From assembly GCF_001039355.2 (NCBI RefSeq), contig NW_019775423.1, forward strand, positions 1-64,000: a stretch of 64,000 bases of DNA, in the 5' to 3' direction. This DNA comes from Lingula anatina (lineage: Eukaryota > Brachiopoda > Lingulata > Lingulida > Lingulidae). Numbering within the stretch: the stretch's first letter is position 1; the number at the start of each line of letters is the position of its first letter. The translations under genes were made by a program, and so were the position numbers. The notes beneath the pieces were generated by a model, which worked only from the letters and a program-made list of their open reading frames with translations, ran no database searches and was not told where the DNA came from. Shown piece by piece: positions 14,001-29,000 of the stretch.

Positions 14001-17000
14001 ATTAAAAATTTTGGTTAAAAAAAAGACCAATAAAATAAAGAGATTCTATATTCAAATACTTTTGATCTGAAAATAATACAAGTTACTGGGTGCATGTGTA
14101 CCAATGCTGAATTCAATCACAATAAACCCCAGGACTGATAAGACAGATGTACTTTAGTGTTAACATCATGTACCCTGACCCAGAAAGCTAACAAGGACAA
14201 GGACAAGCTTTATTCCCATGGTCCCAGTTTTCATCCAGTGAGACCAGTGCATAGGCACCTTGGTGCAGATATCAAGGGTTTCCAGATAAATGAATGGGAA
14301 AATAGTTCACAAAACATCACTGATTATGGACAATATATTGACTTAAGCATTCTTGATCAAGGCTTCAAACCATCTGATTCATTTTACATACAAATCCTGT
14401 TTTTGCCTATGTCTCACAGAAATTGCTCTAAACAGTAAAAAAAAAATGCACCTTAACTTGTCACAACCAATCAACTCTACTGATTTCATTGTGAGGGGTA
14501 CAACATATACTTCCAAATCAAAGATATGCACAAAAATCCCTTCATGATACTAAGTACATTTTAAAATTGCATTGATACATGGAACCAGACATGTCAAAAC
14601 TAGTAATTGAATGGTCAGAATCAAAGTTATACAATAACTCCTATAAAATATTTACATTTTCCTTTATTAAATATTTATTATGTTAACAGTATCCAACACT
14701 TGCAGGTACATCCATAAAGATGAGTTTAGTCATCTATTTACTATCCATCCATAAGTGAAATGACTGAAAACAATGACAATGTGACTATTACAAAGGATCA
14801 CATGGAACACAAAACAATTCATATTAGGATGCTTGCCAATATGTCTTTTAAATTAACTAGGGGGGAGGCAGAAATAGGGCAAGGGAAAGATTTTAAGATA
14901 CCCTCTCGACATAAGGTAGATTATTTTATAGACAAGAACAAACATACTGTCTGGTGCTTTCTGTATGAGATTAGATGTCACCTTTAGTCAACCCAGCAAG
15001 ACAACCTGTATATCTTCTGATGACCTGATATAACCTGGTATTGAATGCTGAAGTTTTGCTACATTTAAAATGTAATTTGAACCAAAAAAATTGGAGTGCC
15101 AAAAAAAAATTGGATGGCTTTAATAAACAAGTAACTGCAAGAGGAAGTGCTTGAGGATAAGTAAAAGTAAGACAAGCTGCCTGCATTACCTTTACATTAT
15201 GTTCTTATTTGCCAAGTTTAGAACCCAACTGAAACACCAACAATGCAAGCATGGCTACACCTTAACTGCAACATGTTCTTTATGCTCTTCTTCCTCTCAA
15301 AACTGTCTGTTATATGTATAATAAGAACAGCAACTAGCCTTTTGGGATTAGCTTCATTTTCTATGTATCAATCTTGGGAATGTTTTAAATAAAACACTTT
15401 TGTCTTCATTGTAAGGAAACATAAAATATCACTGTTAAACTTTCTAAGATACAAAGCTGATTGTGTTTTCCTTATGAATGACAATTGTGTACAAAAAATC
15501 CTTGGAAATGCTAAGCACCATGTAGCCATTTTCAACACTTTGAAAGACCAATGTCCCCAACTGTACATGCATATCTACAACTTAACTGATTTATATTTCT
15601 ATATCACATCAAAGTATAGAAATATAGGGTCTATGATACACTGGCCCAGTGTATATGCCTGCCTAGTGTAATTCCTACCTTTGGACTGACAAGATAGCTT
15701 CCTGCCACTGCCAAACCATGGGTAAAGTTGTCTATGACATTGGCTGCAAGGTTTAACCATCCTATCACCTGAAAACAGGGAAAATAATGTGAGAAAGAAA
15801 TACAACAAAAAAATGTGATGGAGAGTTTTATATCAATGTATGATTTCTCAATATCTTAGACATAAGTATATAATAAGATGACAAATTATCCATTCTGCAT
15901 TGGCAAATTTGGACTTTGGGTTTGAAGGTTAGATAGAAAAAATTTTTTCTAAAATAAATCTTGTCATAGATTATAAATTGTCAGCTGCAAAGCAAAGACT
16001 TTGCTATTATCAATATTCACATGTGGAAATTAGGAGGAATTTGAAGGAGAAATATGTGGGAGTGAACAACTTGCAAAAAAAAAAGGGGGGTAAATATATC
16101 AGTGATCACTACTATTTATATCATCTCAGTGATATAATATCGAATAAACTATCATGTACCTTGATACACTATGGTGATAAAGTTGTATATTACTCCTGGG
16201 ATCTCTAGACGTACTAAGATTAGCCAAAGTGTAATGATTAACTTCCAGTGATAACCCAACCCACATCAACTTGTGAGACCACATGCTCTACATACTGGAA
16301 ATGACCATGAAAGGTTGATGGCCACATCTGACATCTAGCCATTGGAACAGCTTAATAAAGATGTGTCAAGTTCAGAGCCTTTAAGACAAATATTGCATTT
16401 TTAATTTTTATGATGCAAAACTGCAACCATGAGTTCTCCATTCCCTTTTTACTTGCTTAAAGAATGCAAGTGGTCTTCTGATATTTCAGTCACGTTTGTC
16501 ACGGTTTTGTCAACATACACAAATTTAGTGTTTTGATAAAACGGGCAGGGAATACTATAATTCAATAGTACATGGTACTGCGTTCAAAATAAGATCATTT
16601 CATCCTCAGCCTGTGAACAACATCTTGCACTGATGGTGTTATCAGGTGTAATTCAACACAGTGCACCAGTTATATGATGCTGCATTCAATCAGCCAGAAC
16701 AGATCCTTCTATGATATCAGGTTTATTTGCCCTATTTCTAAAATCAAGACACAAAACCTCAAAAAGAGTTGCATTCTACCCTATGATACAGTGTGTCTTT
16801 TGCCAAGAAAAAAAAACAATTAAGTGTAGTTGTATGTTTGTGATCCTGCATAATGGATCTATTATACCAGTCTATTAATTTGCCAAAAAAGGTTCAAGAC
16901 CCCTATCAGTCACATGCAGACTTTTACAAACAGACATTGGCAGTAAATTTTCAAATATATCAAAACAACTGATATATGTCCTTGGTGCCATACCTTAGAT

Positions 17001-20000
17001 AGAATCTCAAAAGGCCAGATAATGAACATATTATGTTATTATTTAGCTGAACATATGCCCCTGGAAAAGAAAACACCTCCCCATATATACCTTTATGTGC
17101 GACTGTTCAGGAAGACTATCTTTTTTCTTTTTCAAACTCAGTGATTTTTGTGCATTGTCTATTTTGTCAACCCCATTGCTGTGGCCATTTTCTGTAGACA
17201 GACTGGAGTTGCCGTTTTGTATTACTTCTCCATTTTTTCTGTGACGTAAATCATATCTTTTTTCATTCCCTGTGATTCCATTGGCTGTAACCTTTGCATA
17301 CTGCTCATTTGCTTTTTGCTCTTCTTTTTCTTCCTCTTCTGCTTCACTGCATTCATCTTCAAGCTGTTAAAACAACAAGGTAAAAATAAGTTTTGTACAA
17401 GTCATTTCTAAAACAGATGCGTATGCAAAATCTAATAACTCAATTTGTTCAAAATTCACATTTAAATGCACATTTTATTCAAAATACCTTTGCACTTTTA
17501 TTAACAAACATACAAGGGCAATCGTGAAACATTATGGTTTACTGAATTAAGTTTGTGTATGGATACATAGCAATTGTGGTCATACAACACAGTTACATGG
17601 TATCCTTTTAACCATAATGTTCAATTAAGAGGACATTGAATATATTCCAATACATAAACTCATTACTGATACACCAGAATGAATATCTACTGACAAATAA
17701 GAACAAAATAGTATACATTTAAACCAAGGATGACAGCAACCAGTTGGGAGAGGGTGAAACGGTGGGTGAATTTGAATAAATGGCTGTAATTGGTTTTGCA
17801 AATGTGACACAGGTGGAGCCGGCTACACATACTGACCCTTAAGAATCCAAATTTTCAAATCTTACATACCAACGTCAAACCAATAACATATGTTTCATTC
17901 ACCAGGTCTACTGAAAGTCCAAGGATTATTGAGAATTTTTTCTAAACTTCTTCTTAAAGTCTATTTCAAGAATATTATAAAGTTTTCTTTTTCAGAATTA
18001 ATTCCGTTCTACCTTTCGACTATATACTTAACATCATAAAAAACAGGGATCAAAAAACTACTTCACCTTTTTTCATAAGTTATGGTTTTTTGTCTCTTTT
18101 TGTACTAATCACAATATTCTATAACTCATTATCAATTACAATCAACAAATCTAGAAGTCAATTATCTATGTAAAATACATATAGATGTGAAGATAATCTT
18201 AAATTATTCCTTATTATCTGACCCATTTTAATGATGTCGAGTACAATACCCTTTAAATACAAAAGCCAATGGCAGATTTTTATGTACGCAGGTCTCATAA
18301 ATAGAAACAATATATTGTCATTGTACAGCTAGTGAACAATAGAAACATCCAAATTATACTGGTATTTGACTGAATAAGCCTTGAATGTACTAAACAGTCT
18401 AAAAACAAACCTCAAACTAGCAATGAATAACATCCAAGCCAGAAATAATGTTTGGTAACATTTTTGATTGCAATTTCTTAGCTATACGCCATAAATAATG
18501 GACTTTTTATCAATCTCAATACATTTTTTAAAATTATCAATATCCTTTCACAAGACTACCAAGACCTGAAAAGAACCCCTTCAATTTAACAGATGGTGAA
18601 ATCACAATTTGAATACAATAAAAAATGACATAATTATAGCATCTCTTTTGCATCTATTAAAAAAAGTATTTACCAATTTTTTTATTAAATAGGAGATGGA
18701 AAGAGAAATTAATGTTTCATAAATGTCTTCAACAAATTCAGTCTTTCTACTAAGTGTTTAAAACATGCTTAGGGGGTTTATGTCAGAAGTGCCATTTATG
18801 GTATTATTTATTGATTGCAAATGATGCCCTCTCTTGAAAATAATATCACAAATAGATTGCCTCATAAAACCTTCATGAGCAAAAAATAGCACTGTTGTCA
18901 GTGATTAAATAGGCAAAAACAGAAAAGTAAAACTGCAAATCTAATTTGTTTCTATCAGGTCTGAAAGGCTCAAATCAATCAGCACTTTCAATAACTTTTT
19001 TGTTAAATCCAATAAAACGCCTGTTGAAGGTTCCATGAATTCCCGTGAGTGCCTTTGAAATGGAAATTTCCCTTATTTGCTTCAAAAAGATCAATGCTGA
19101 GGGCTTCCACACTGCTGACTTTCAGAAACAGGGCCCTTGATTTTGGTTTGGTGAGTAGCAAAATTTTAGCCAAGGAGACAACAGAATTTATTGACCACCT
19201 CATCTTGTTTGTGTTACCCTAGGCTCTAGATTCAGGTATTGCCAGCTTGATCTTGATTTCATATATAACCCATATCAGCAATACCAGGCTCTAGCGAACA
19301 CCGTCAAGCAGTGGGCATTCTTCTTCAAAATTTTGCCTGGGGCGCTTCCATATTTGGAAGTTACACGTGTCGTATGTCACATTTTGGTGTAGCCATTGCG
19401 AAGCCCTTATAGTGGTATCGGGCATACAGTGTAGCTGTCAAACTTGGCACACGGCAAGCACGTGTATTGTGTTCATACCTCCAGGGGCAAATGTTTTTTG
19501 ATAAGCAAAAAATACAAAAACATTGGATATATCTTTTTCTTTTCGAAGAATATTATTTATTTTTTCACTTTACATCTTAAATACAGTAAATAAAATTAAA
19601 TAAAGCAGAATTAAATCTGTTTTACATTTCATTTTGGTTTAATGACATTCAGCTGCAGATTCACTGCGGAGCAGTTCTTTTTGATTGAAGGAAGTCGAAC
19701 ATGGTCGCTGTTCCTAAGAGCCACTGTGAAGCTATCGCGTCGTAACGTTTCAACAGTTAACAATCTAGCTTCACAGTGGTCCTGACACTCAGGGTAGTTT
19801 GTGTGAGTCAGACATGACTAATGAAAAAATGAAAAGTTTAATTTTAAGTGGTGCTTTTGAATGATAACATAAAATTACAATAATCTTGAATAATTTTCTT
19901 CCTTTTTTTTGGGGGGGGGGGGTAGGGGGGGTCAAACATGGAATATGAAATATATTTCTTATATATTTATTTCCTTTCCTTTCACATGTAGCATTAAAAA

Positions 20001-23000
20001 ACTTTTTTCTCTGTGAAATAACTCAATTTTAGAATATTAAATAAGATAAGCTGTTATGGGAGGGGGGGGGGGGGAGGCAGGGTCCCAATGTGCTCTGTCT
20101 GTCACTTAATTAAACTGCATGACTCAATCTATTACTGCAATGATAATATTTCTAATTAAAGAGAAAAATGGATATTAAAAATCTGTACACCTATATTTGA
20201 TCATGATATCTATCTAATCTAATGAACTATCATAACCATGCACCCTTAGCAAAATGAAAAGTTTGCAGCAAATTTGCTGCAAATTTGGAGGCCTAGTATT
20301 TTCAACAACTCCACAATGACTGCCTGTAAGTATGTGGGCAGCTATTTGGGCTTTAGGTAAAAATATGATGGTATTCTGCAATGTACCACATGGCCAACTT
20401 TGGTAATTACTGAGTAAATTCACACAGCCTCGCCTTGAAAAAGATCTTATTTTGTGATTAATAATATCCACAACTTACAAAAATATTCCTGACTTCCATA
20501 CATCTCTTTTGTTTAAGTTTTTTTATACAATCAATAAAAAAATATCTCAGACAACAAAGTCTTGCTATATATTACTCATTAGATTTGTTCGAATTTTGGG
20601 AGTTTCTCAACAGCAGTTCTAACACAAGCACTATCTGACAGAGTCCAGTACATCCTCTGGTGCCTGGCCTGACTAACAAAAGAAATTTAGACTGAAGCCT
20701 GGTGTACACTTCTTGGCTGAAATATTAGTCCACTAAATCAGCTATAGCCCAATTATATAAAGTATTACACAGCATGTTTCATAAAAAAACAAACAGTTAA
20801 AAACTAGGGCCATTGGTAAGTCAGTTTCAGTAGACTACTGCCAGTTTTATCCTGAATTGACTCAGACCAAAATTCTGATCTAAAATTTAGACCAACTTTC
20901 AGACTAAAGTTCTTTGGTGAAACTTGTCTCATTTCTTAGGTGTTAGATGAATGTCATGCCAGGGTGGGTAATGCTGTGAGTGAGAGAACAAATGGATTAC
21001 ACTTTTTGCCATAGTAAAGTTAGCTTCATCAGACAGCCGGTTACAAAGGGTCACACTGAGAAGTGCTGACCTATCTCTAATAATACAGCATACATTTCAA
21101 ATAAAGTTTACCACACTCTTGTGTCCTGTATAACATGTTGTAGGCAAGACTGAAATCCTGGAAAATCAAGATTGAAACTCCTTTCTCACTTAGGCAAGAT
21201 TAAATTTTCAATCATGCCCAAGCAATTTTCAGATCTGCCTAGATTTCAATCTTGTCTGCAACACACATACAATGCAATCAGCTGAGATTGCTTTGGTTAA
21301 TCATTAAGTCCCAGTCACATATCAGAGATAGGTCAATAAGTTAAACGTGTCATTGGCCTGGACCATCTCCGGTCAAGAGTGTTATTTTTACCCCATGAAA
21401 GTTCAAATGGAGGTTCAGGAAACATTTATGTCTTATCCAGACTTCCTTATGTTTGATTATATATTTAATGTACATATTTCTGCTTTTTAGCATTTAGAAT
21501 TGTCAAGTGCCATCAGCTGGCATCTACTAATATCTGTTGCTTTGTGCATATTTGTGTGCAAGTGTATATATATATGTGTTCATATGTTCCTTAGTATTCA
21601 TGCCTATGTATGTGCATGTGGAATGCTCTTTTTTCCCTTGGTCATACATTATTCTTTGGTGACTACAACTGAAATAACTCACATGTTCAAATTCATCCTC
21701 TTCTGCAAAAGCTTTCTCTATGATCAGGAAAGCAAGGATCCCAGTTAGCACCCACAGTCCCACCCTTATGTGACCATCATGATCGTGTCCTTCTGAAATA
21801 GTTATATTTAAGTTAAACAACATATTTAGTTTTATGCAAAATATCTTATAAAATAATGCTACATGAAATACTGTACATTTTCTGCTTACAGATTTTGAAC
21901 AATATTCATTTTAAATACATCAATTGTCAAGATTATAAATATATGTAACTATAAATTATCATCATCTTATTATCTTTTTTTAATTCTATAAACTTTTATA
22001 AAAAAGGATGAATAAAGGAAATATTATCAAACAAACTGTATCACTTTGTTTTTGTTTTGCTCTTTTTTTCTGATCTCTACACTCAAAAACTAGAGAGTTA
22101 TTTTAATAGCTATTATGCAACTTCTAAGCAAAAACATCTAAATTAAGGTCACAGACACAATCACAAAGAAAAAATTTAAAAAGAGAAATAGACTGAGGGA
22201 GATAAGGTTAATCCTAGAGGTAGCACTTTCTATCATAGGATTCTATAGGAATCCGTTTACCAGGTCTTCCACAGGCCCCAGAGTCAAAATTTAGGCAATG
22301 TAGATGTGGCATCTGTATGACAGGCCTGTAGCCACTAATTCCAAATCATGGGGTTCTCTTTCTGAAAAACTGGTGCTTTTATCCCCTTAGTTGCCCCAAA
22401 TTGCAAAATGACCAAGAACCCAGATCAAATTTTTATTCAGGCAATCAGGGTGGGGGTCAGGGTGGATCTTGTCTGGTCAAAAAGGCAAATCTTCCTACTT
22501 CCTTCTACCTATTGGCCTGTTTTAGTTATCTATAGTTATGTTTCAACTCTCCTTCCAGCAGCTAGTATAACTGCAGGAGCTAATGATGTATTTTTTTCCT
22601 GTTATGATAAATGAGCTTTTCACCAGCTCTTCTTATAATCGCTTATGTAAAGAGCAAATACATAGAGATAGAACCAGAAAGTCCTAAAGGCACACCAAAT
22701 AAACAGCTTTACACTTGACTCTCCTCTCATCCAAAGTTTCATACAATATTATTTATCTTGATGAAAGATATACCAAGGAGTTATAACAGATGTTATAACT
22801 CCTTGGATATACTAATGATGGGGAAAGTAGGTAAATACTGCACATGTTCTCAAGTCCATGTTTATGACCAGTTTTATCTGAACTCTGGTGGACTTAACTA
22901 ACATCCAAGTCTGACACTGTTTGTGTGGTCATAAATACATTCATGCCATTAAATTCCTTGTTACCTCACCCAGCCTCTCTAAACATAATGTTGGCATAAA

Positions 23001-26000
23001 AACAGCATATGCTACCTCATATAACCTCTAGCTTCATTTTTGCAAGAACATGATGTAATGGAAATGTGCCCCCTGTTTCACTTTTCTGCAAGTGTGCTCA
23101 TCAGTTCTGTACATATGCCAATATCCACAGCTCTTGTAAAGACCCATTCACACACACACCACAATTTAGCTTCTGTTCTTTTTTTGTTGGGGGGTCTGAT
23201 TCACAAAACAAATTTGATCAAAAAGAGGTCTTTAGTTTGAATCATTACATTACTGTCATGCAAAGAAAAGTTTAGGTGTCAGAAGCTAGATCCAACAACC
23301 AGAGTCAGTAAATAATTTAATGACAAAAGGCTGTAGACCTACACCAGCCAAATGCTCTTACCCTGTGGGATTATGACCCATTACAGTACTTTTCCAGAAA
23401 TTTCAAACACTTCAGCATTATCAAACATTTTGATTTTTCAAAATTTTCCACTTTCTGCTTCTAATAAAAATAGATCAAGGATCTGTCTGTGACATTTTTT
23501 GAAGCTTAATCAATCTTTGTTGGATAAATAAAAGTAAAATTTTTGTTCTAATTTTGCAGAAAATCACCAAATATCAGCTCTATAGCAGACAAAATGAGAG
23601 AGAAACATGAATGCCCTACTTGTGAATAAACTATAAATGTGGCTTGTGTCTCACCTTTGTCCAGATGTGCCCAAGCCTCTGGTAACAGGTGTAGAAACAC
23701 GTCTCCCAGCAAGCCACCAACTGCAAAACTCAGCAGAAGCTTCAGACGATTGGCAGGAGCTGGCAGAAAAATAAAAATAATAATAAAAAAATTATAAACA
23801 CTAACACAGCAGTTTTTTTTGCACATTTATACAATAGTCTGGAAATACTTGGATAAAAGAATAAAAAAAAACTTATGAATAAAATACAACTTAACTACAG
23901 TTTGATCTTGAATAACCCTCCATACCATATTAATCAATGTCATTATATCATTTTTTCAAATCCAAAGAACACCTTCACAAAAGAGCACAAAAAGCAGAAT
24001 TACCTGATATACAAAATGGCAAAATACATTCCAAAGTAGGAAAGTTCCCTCACCAATGCCTTCACCGTTAAATACCAATATATCCTTCACACTCAAGAGA
24101 CAGTCTATATATACACTGTCTACATTCAGTTGTTGCATGTTATATAAATGAACACATAAGAAAATATATTAAGTATCCATTTATCTTGCCAACAACAACT
24201 TTATTAAACTTTCCCCAATCAGACACTAACACGTTCTCTATACCTGAGGGTAAAATTAGCATGAATGTTTGTGGCCAAGTTCTCAGCTGAGAAAACAGGT
24301 GTAGGGGGTGGCAGACTTCTGGAAATTTGCACAGAAAAATCTCAGATCTCCATTTCTACAGTCTTGGTGGGCATAATTTTTCTGGCAACTGAGGATTTTT
24401 AACAGAGTTTTTCGTACTTGATGACAGATCATGAGAGAACTGAACTTGCCAGGAAAATCTGCTGCAAAGTGCCACTCTATTAATTACACACAATATTAAT
24501 TCTTCACCCTGTACTGCAGGACAACCTATATCCATGCCACAGCTTGTGATGAAGAATTAAAAAAAACAAACAGAATACATCTTCAAAAGACAGAGTGAGC
24601 AGAAGACGGATGGAGGTAAGGAAGTTGTTTTTTAATTTTCATAAGTCACTAGCCCAATTATTTTCCCCACTATAAGTCTGGTCTTTACATACAGGTTGGG
24701 ATGATTTATCCACACAGTGCATAATGCTACACACAGTTTGTATTCATTTCTTCTCTGAAGTTGGAAATGTCTCAGTCTGTGCCACAAGTGTGCTTAAATC
24801 AGTGCAAAACCTGTTTTTCACATCGTCAGAACCAACAAAACACTTCCTTTTTTCGCTAAATTCTGTAGACAACCCAATTAGAAAATAATGTTTTTCTTTC
24901 CTTTGCCAACTTTGCCAAAGTGCTTTAGAGGCAAAAGGTTAGGAAGGAATGAAAGCCACCAAACAGTTGTTTGCAAGGTAGTTATACATGGGTTCTCAGA
25001 AAGCAACCCATGTCTGTGCATGCTGATAGTCACTGATGCTTCATAATAACCAGACAAGGCAAGTAGAAGTAGAAAAGTATGTTATGTTATGTTATGCTTT
25101 ATTTTCAGCCTTGATTTCTGTGGCAATTGCCTTTTCAAACCACTTGCTCTAGATAGAGCTGGGGCTAGGGGGAAGATATATCGAGCTCCCTGAGCTTCTT
25201 CATTCTGTTAAGCAGAAGACAGGTGTATCTCTTCTCTGCATGGTTCCTGAATCATAGCTTTCTTGAAAAGAGTCTCTCTCTCTCATCATCATCTTCATCG
25301 TCATTATCATCATCGTCAACTTCTTTTTCTTCTTTTTTTTTCACATGACCATTTAAAAAAGTTTTCTTTTTCTAGATAATTTTCATTTCAAATTTCATTC
25401 ATTTTTAAAAAGCTAATATATTCAATTTATGATTGGTTTCAATAATTTCATCCAGCATTCTGGTAATTATTATATAACTTTATTTTTTTTCACTTTGTAG
25501 CCAGCTACTTCTGTAGTAGCTTATAGCCCCATGTATATAATCACATCTAAATCAATGAAACAGGTGAAGCTATACATAAGAGCATATCCTCATAAATATC
25601 ATCCAGTCATTTTGCCTTATAATACTGAACAGTCCTATTTATAATATTACTCAATATTATATACTTACTACCTTCCAGACTCGGCTGTGAACACCCAGTC
25701 ACAGAAGATGGATAACAAGTTGTTATTTTCTGCATTCTTTTAACTAGTGTTGCTCTTTATGGTTTAATGTCTAAATATTCTCAGAAACATTGCTAAAATA
25801 TATTTCACATATTCTGACATCTAAGCTGATTGCAAACTGGCAAGGATAACACCTGCAGACCCATCAACGTGCAAAGTTAACATATCTACTTACAGAGAAA
25901 GGGTTGATGCACTAAGTTCAACCCACCTGTTATCATTTAGATTTTTATATTAAAGAAAAGACCCAACACATTAAAGACAGCAACCTAATAGTTTGATAAA

Positions 26001-29000
26001 ACTGACATAACAATCTCTAAGCCCTGGATATTTAATTAAGATTATTTCATATTGGAATAGTGGATTTGCACCCCAATACCCCTTTCAATCACAAGCCTCC
26101 CTGTTCCTTTAAGTTTTTTTAACTTATTAAAAAGCGTGTACAAACTACAAAGTCTGTTTCAAACAAACACAATAAATATGTTCCCTACCAAAAGGTGAAT
26201 TAAGCCATTGACAATTTATTAAATATCAATTAATTCATCAATGTATTCTTGCTATCATTCATACTAAGGTCTCTGATACTTCACCATCCTAGTGACATGT
26301 CTCCACACACGTACAGAACACCTCTATTAGTTGCTGACATGCAACACTCACCAAATTGCTGTGATAGCACACAAACAAAGTGAGCCAGCATCATAAAGGT
26401 GCCTCTGTTTTTAGTGTACTTGGGAATGAGTGTGGGTTTGTTCAGTGTTTAAGTGGTCAGGTATCATAGCAGTACAATGACATAACAGACAAAAGGATGG
26501 TTTCATTTCTTTTTTTTAAGAAGCATTTAATGAAAAATTGTAATGTACAATGTCCATTCCATAGCCGTTTTTTGTTTCCAACTCTTTCTGTCTCATAAAA
26601 AAGGATAAAAACCTTACCTTACCTAAAATATAATGAACTTAACTGGTAGGAATATTTTTTTCTTTTTGAGGACAAAACATCACCGAGATTATAAATACCA
26701 TGAAACTACCATACATCTGAAAGATTATGTTTGGCCATATTCTTAATCTAACGTGCCCCATGTTCATTATTCTGCATATTCTTCCTCTTTTTATAGAAGT
26801 GGACATTACACGCCATCAAGTATGTTCTATGAATTAAGCAGTAATAAACCTCTTTACTTTTGTTACTGAAAACTAGAGCCAGTCAGTAGATATGTCTTTT
26901 GGCACAATTAAAACTAACTTCCAAACTACTACACTCAACCACATGAACTTCGTGAAATCTGAGATCAACTCTACAAGACCATCTCACATAGCACTATCAT
27001 ATGTACAGTTTTAATACGTTCCATAACTTCTTATCAATGGGACGGACGCAGGTGGGGCATGAAACTATTCTTACATAAACTAAGACAACGTGATAAGGTA
27101 GGCTTTGAGGGAATTTGTACCAGAAAGAAGCATTCTTATATGTACGGTGTTGTCCAAGTTAGGCTTTGAGGGAATTTATACCAGAAAGAAGCATTCTTAT
27201 ATGTACGGTGTTGTCCAAGTTAAGTCATCCATATCATTCCTCCTCATGTTTACTTTAATACAAGGCCCAATGCTATTTTCATTATATAGCAGTGCATTTG
27301 ATTATGAACAGGAGGAATCCTTGCATGAACTGCCTGGTTGACTGCCCCACAATGCAACCACACATATATACTCATATCCACTCCTACAGCTATATTTTAC
27401 TTGAAATAAGGCAACACACACTACTTTTCCCTTTCACGGCCCATTCTCATTTTCACAATTTCCTTTTGTCACTTATTTCTTTCTCAATTATTATCATGTC
27501 TCATTTGTCAAATATGATAAATAAACCCATAATTATATCATATGTGATTTTCAAAGCTGGGTGATTACTGCTTATGAAAAAGGTTGGACTTGGTATTTCC
27601 TCAAGAAATCTTTATAGGCTTATGGTAACAGAAAAGTATAACTTTTCGTTGAAAAACAAAAACCTTCTGTTTTTAAATTCAGCTGTACCCTGAGTTAAGA
27701 GGGATTTTAGCTCTATGGCATGCGAGAGTGTGTGTCGTGCATGCACAATTTCCAGCTGTAGTGACAACAGCTCAATGCAAGGCAGCATAAAGTCACCCAC
27801 AGCATTTTGAACCTCAGGTTAAGCTTGTTGGCCTCAGGAAATAGCAGAACTGCTTCAAGCCAATTATAAACCAGAACAACATGTGGTATGAGGAGCAGCT
27901 ACTTGTACTGGAGAAAATGAGAACACGAAGTTTCACAACAGCCCCTGTCAAGGTGACTACAGGACACATGTATGGACACATAAAGCAACTAGGCATTTTC
28001 ACAACAATACAGTTGCCAGGTCATGCCACCATACTGAACAAAAGTAGAATGTAAACTTCTAAATAATTAGCTGTTAATATCATTTGCATTTCAAAATAGT
28101 TGACTCGTTTTCTATATATATATGGGTCGCCTGCTTACCAAACCACTATTTTTGTAGCTTTGTGACCTTGGGCTTATAAACAAAATCAGACTTGGCTCTT
28201 AGGCCAAGTTTTACCTATGCCAAACATTTTCTGTCCCTCCCCCCCCCCCACATACTTTTTGCTGTAATATAATTAAAGAAGTCATTTTCTATCTGTTCAT
28301 ACAAATAAAACATGAAATAAACATATGTAGGAGTTAAATGATAACAAAATAATAGCAGTATGTTAAATGAATGTTTTGGCAATTTTATAACAGATAAATT
28401 TCCTTTATGCATTCAGTAATTTCAAGTCTATAAGATAAAATATTTTCAACTTTTGGATTGTCTTTGTCAGACTTACAATCAAAAGTATGCATTATAGTTG
28501 CCCCCCCCCCCCACACACACACACACACACACACAAATGAAGAAATAAATAATCACAATTCAGTTTGCATAGAAATAAAAGAAACAGTTAGAGGGACTTT
28601 GGATATTAAAAATAACCTACTAACAAAATTCATCCTGGCATTTTTATTAACTTTCCATCACTTGCTGGCCAATACTCTACCAAGTTTAAACACCACATAC
28701 ATATATTAAACAGAGTTTTTTGTTTTTTTTTTTTTTTTACTTGGCTTAATCTAATTTTTATTTTCACTTCACAGAAATAAGTAAAGATCTATATGCATTT
28801 TACTATTAAAAGGATGCAATAAAAGCCTTAAAATATCCTGAATAAAAAGATGGATGTGCTAGACATCCACACCACAAATAATATAACAAGTGATCAGATA
28901 AAAATTAACACCAACAAAAACATACACAATAAAATTTCCATTATATAAAAATACCATTTCATAATATAAAGATACATAGATGGTTGTCAAACGATTACAA

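Larger units (their letters stand above)
12648..15678. other. SLC39A13 intron 5
   Basis: A 3-kb intron between exons 15768-15679 and 12647-12534. It contains two diverged same-strand copies of an approximately 250-290-base sequence (13268-13560 and 14083-14330), listed separately, and an A-run near 12855. No coding content is seen. Confidence 0.65.
17364..21682. other. SLC39A13 intron 3
   Basis: A 4.3-kb intron. It holds two long G runs (about 19911-19929 and 20058-20075), a 14-bp-arm inverted repeat (19721-19779) and an imperfect palindromic element (21136-21263). No exon is supported. Confidence 0.6.

Noticed and set aside
27105-27564. Short plus-strand frames in SLC39A13 intron 1 with a repeated peptide
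   Set aside because: The repetition comes from the 61-bp tandem duplication, not from a repetitive protein.
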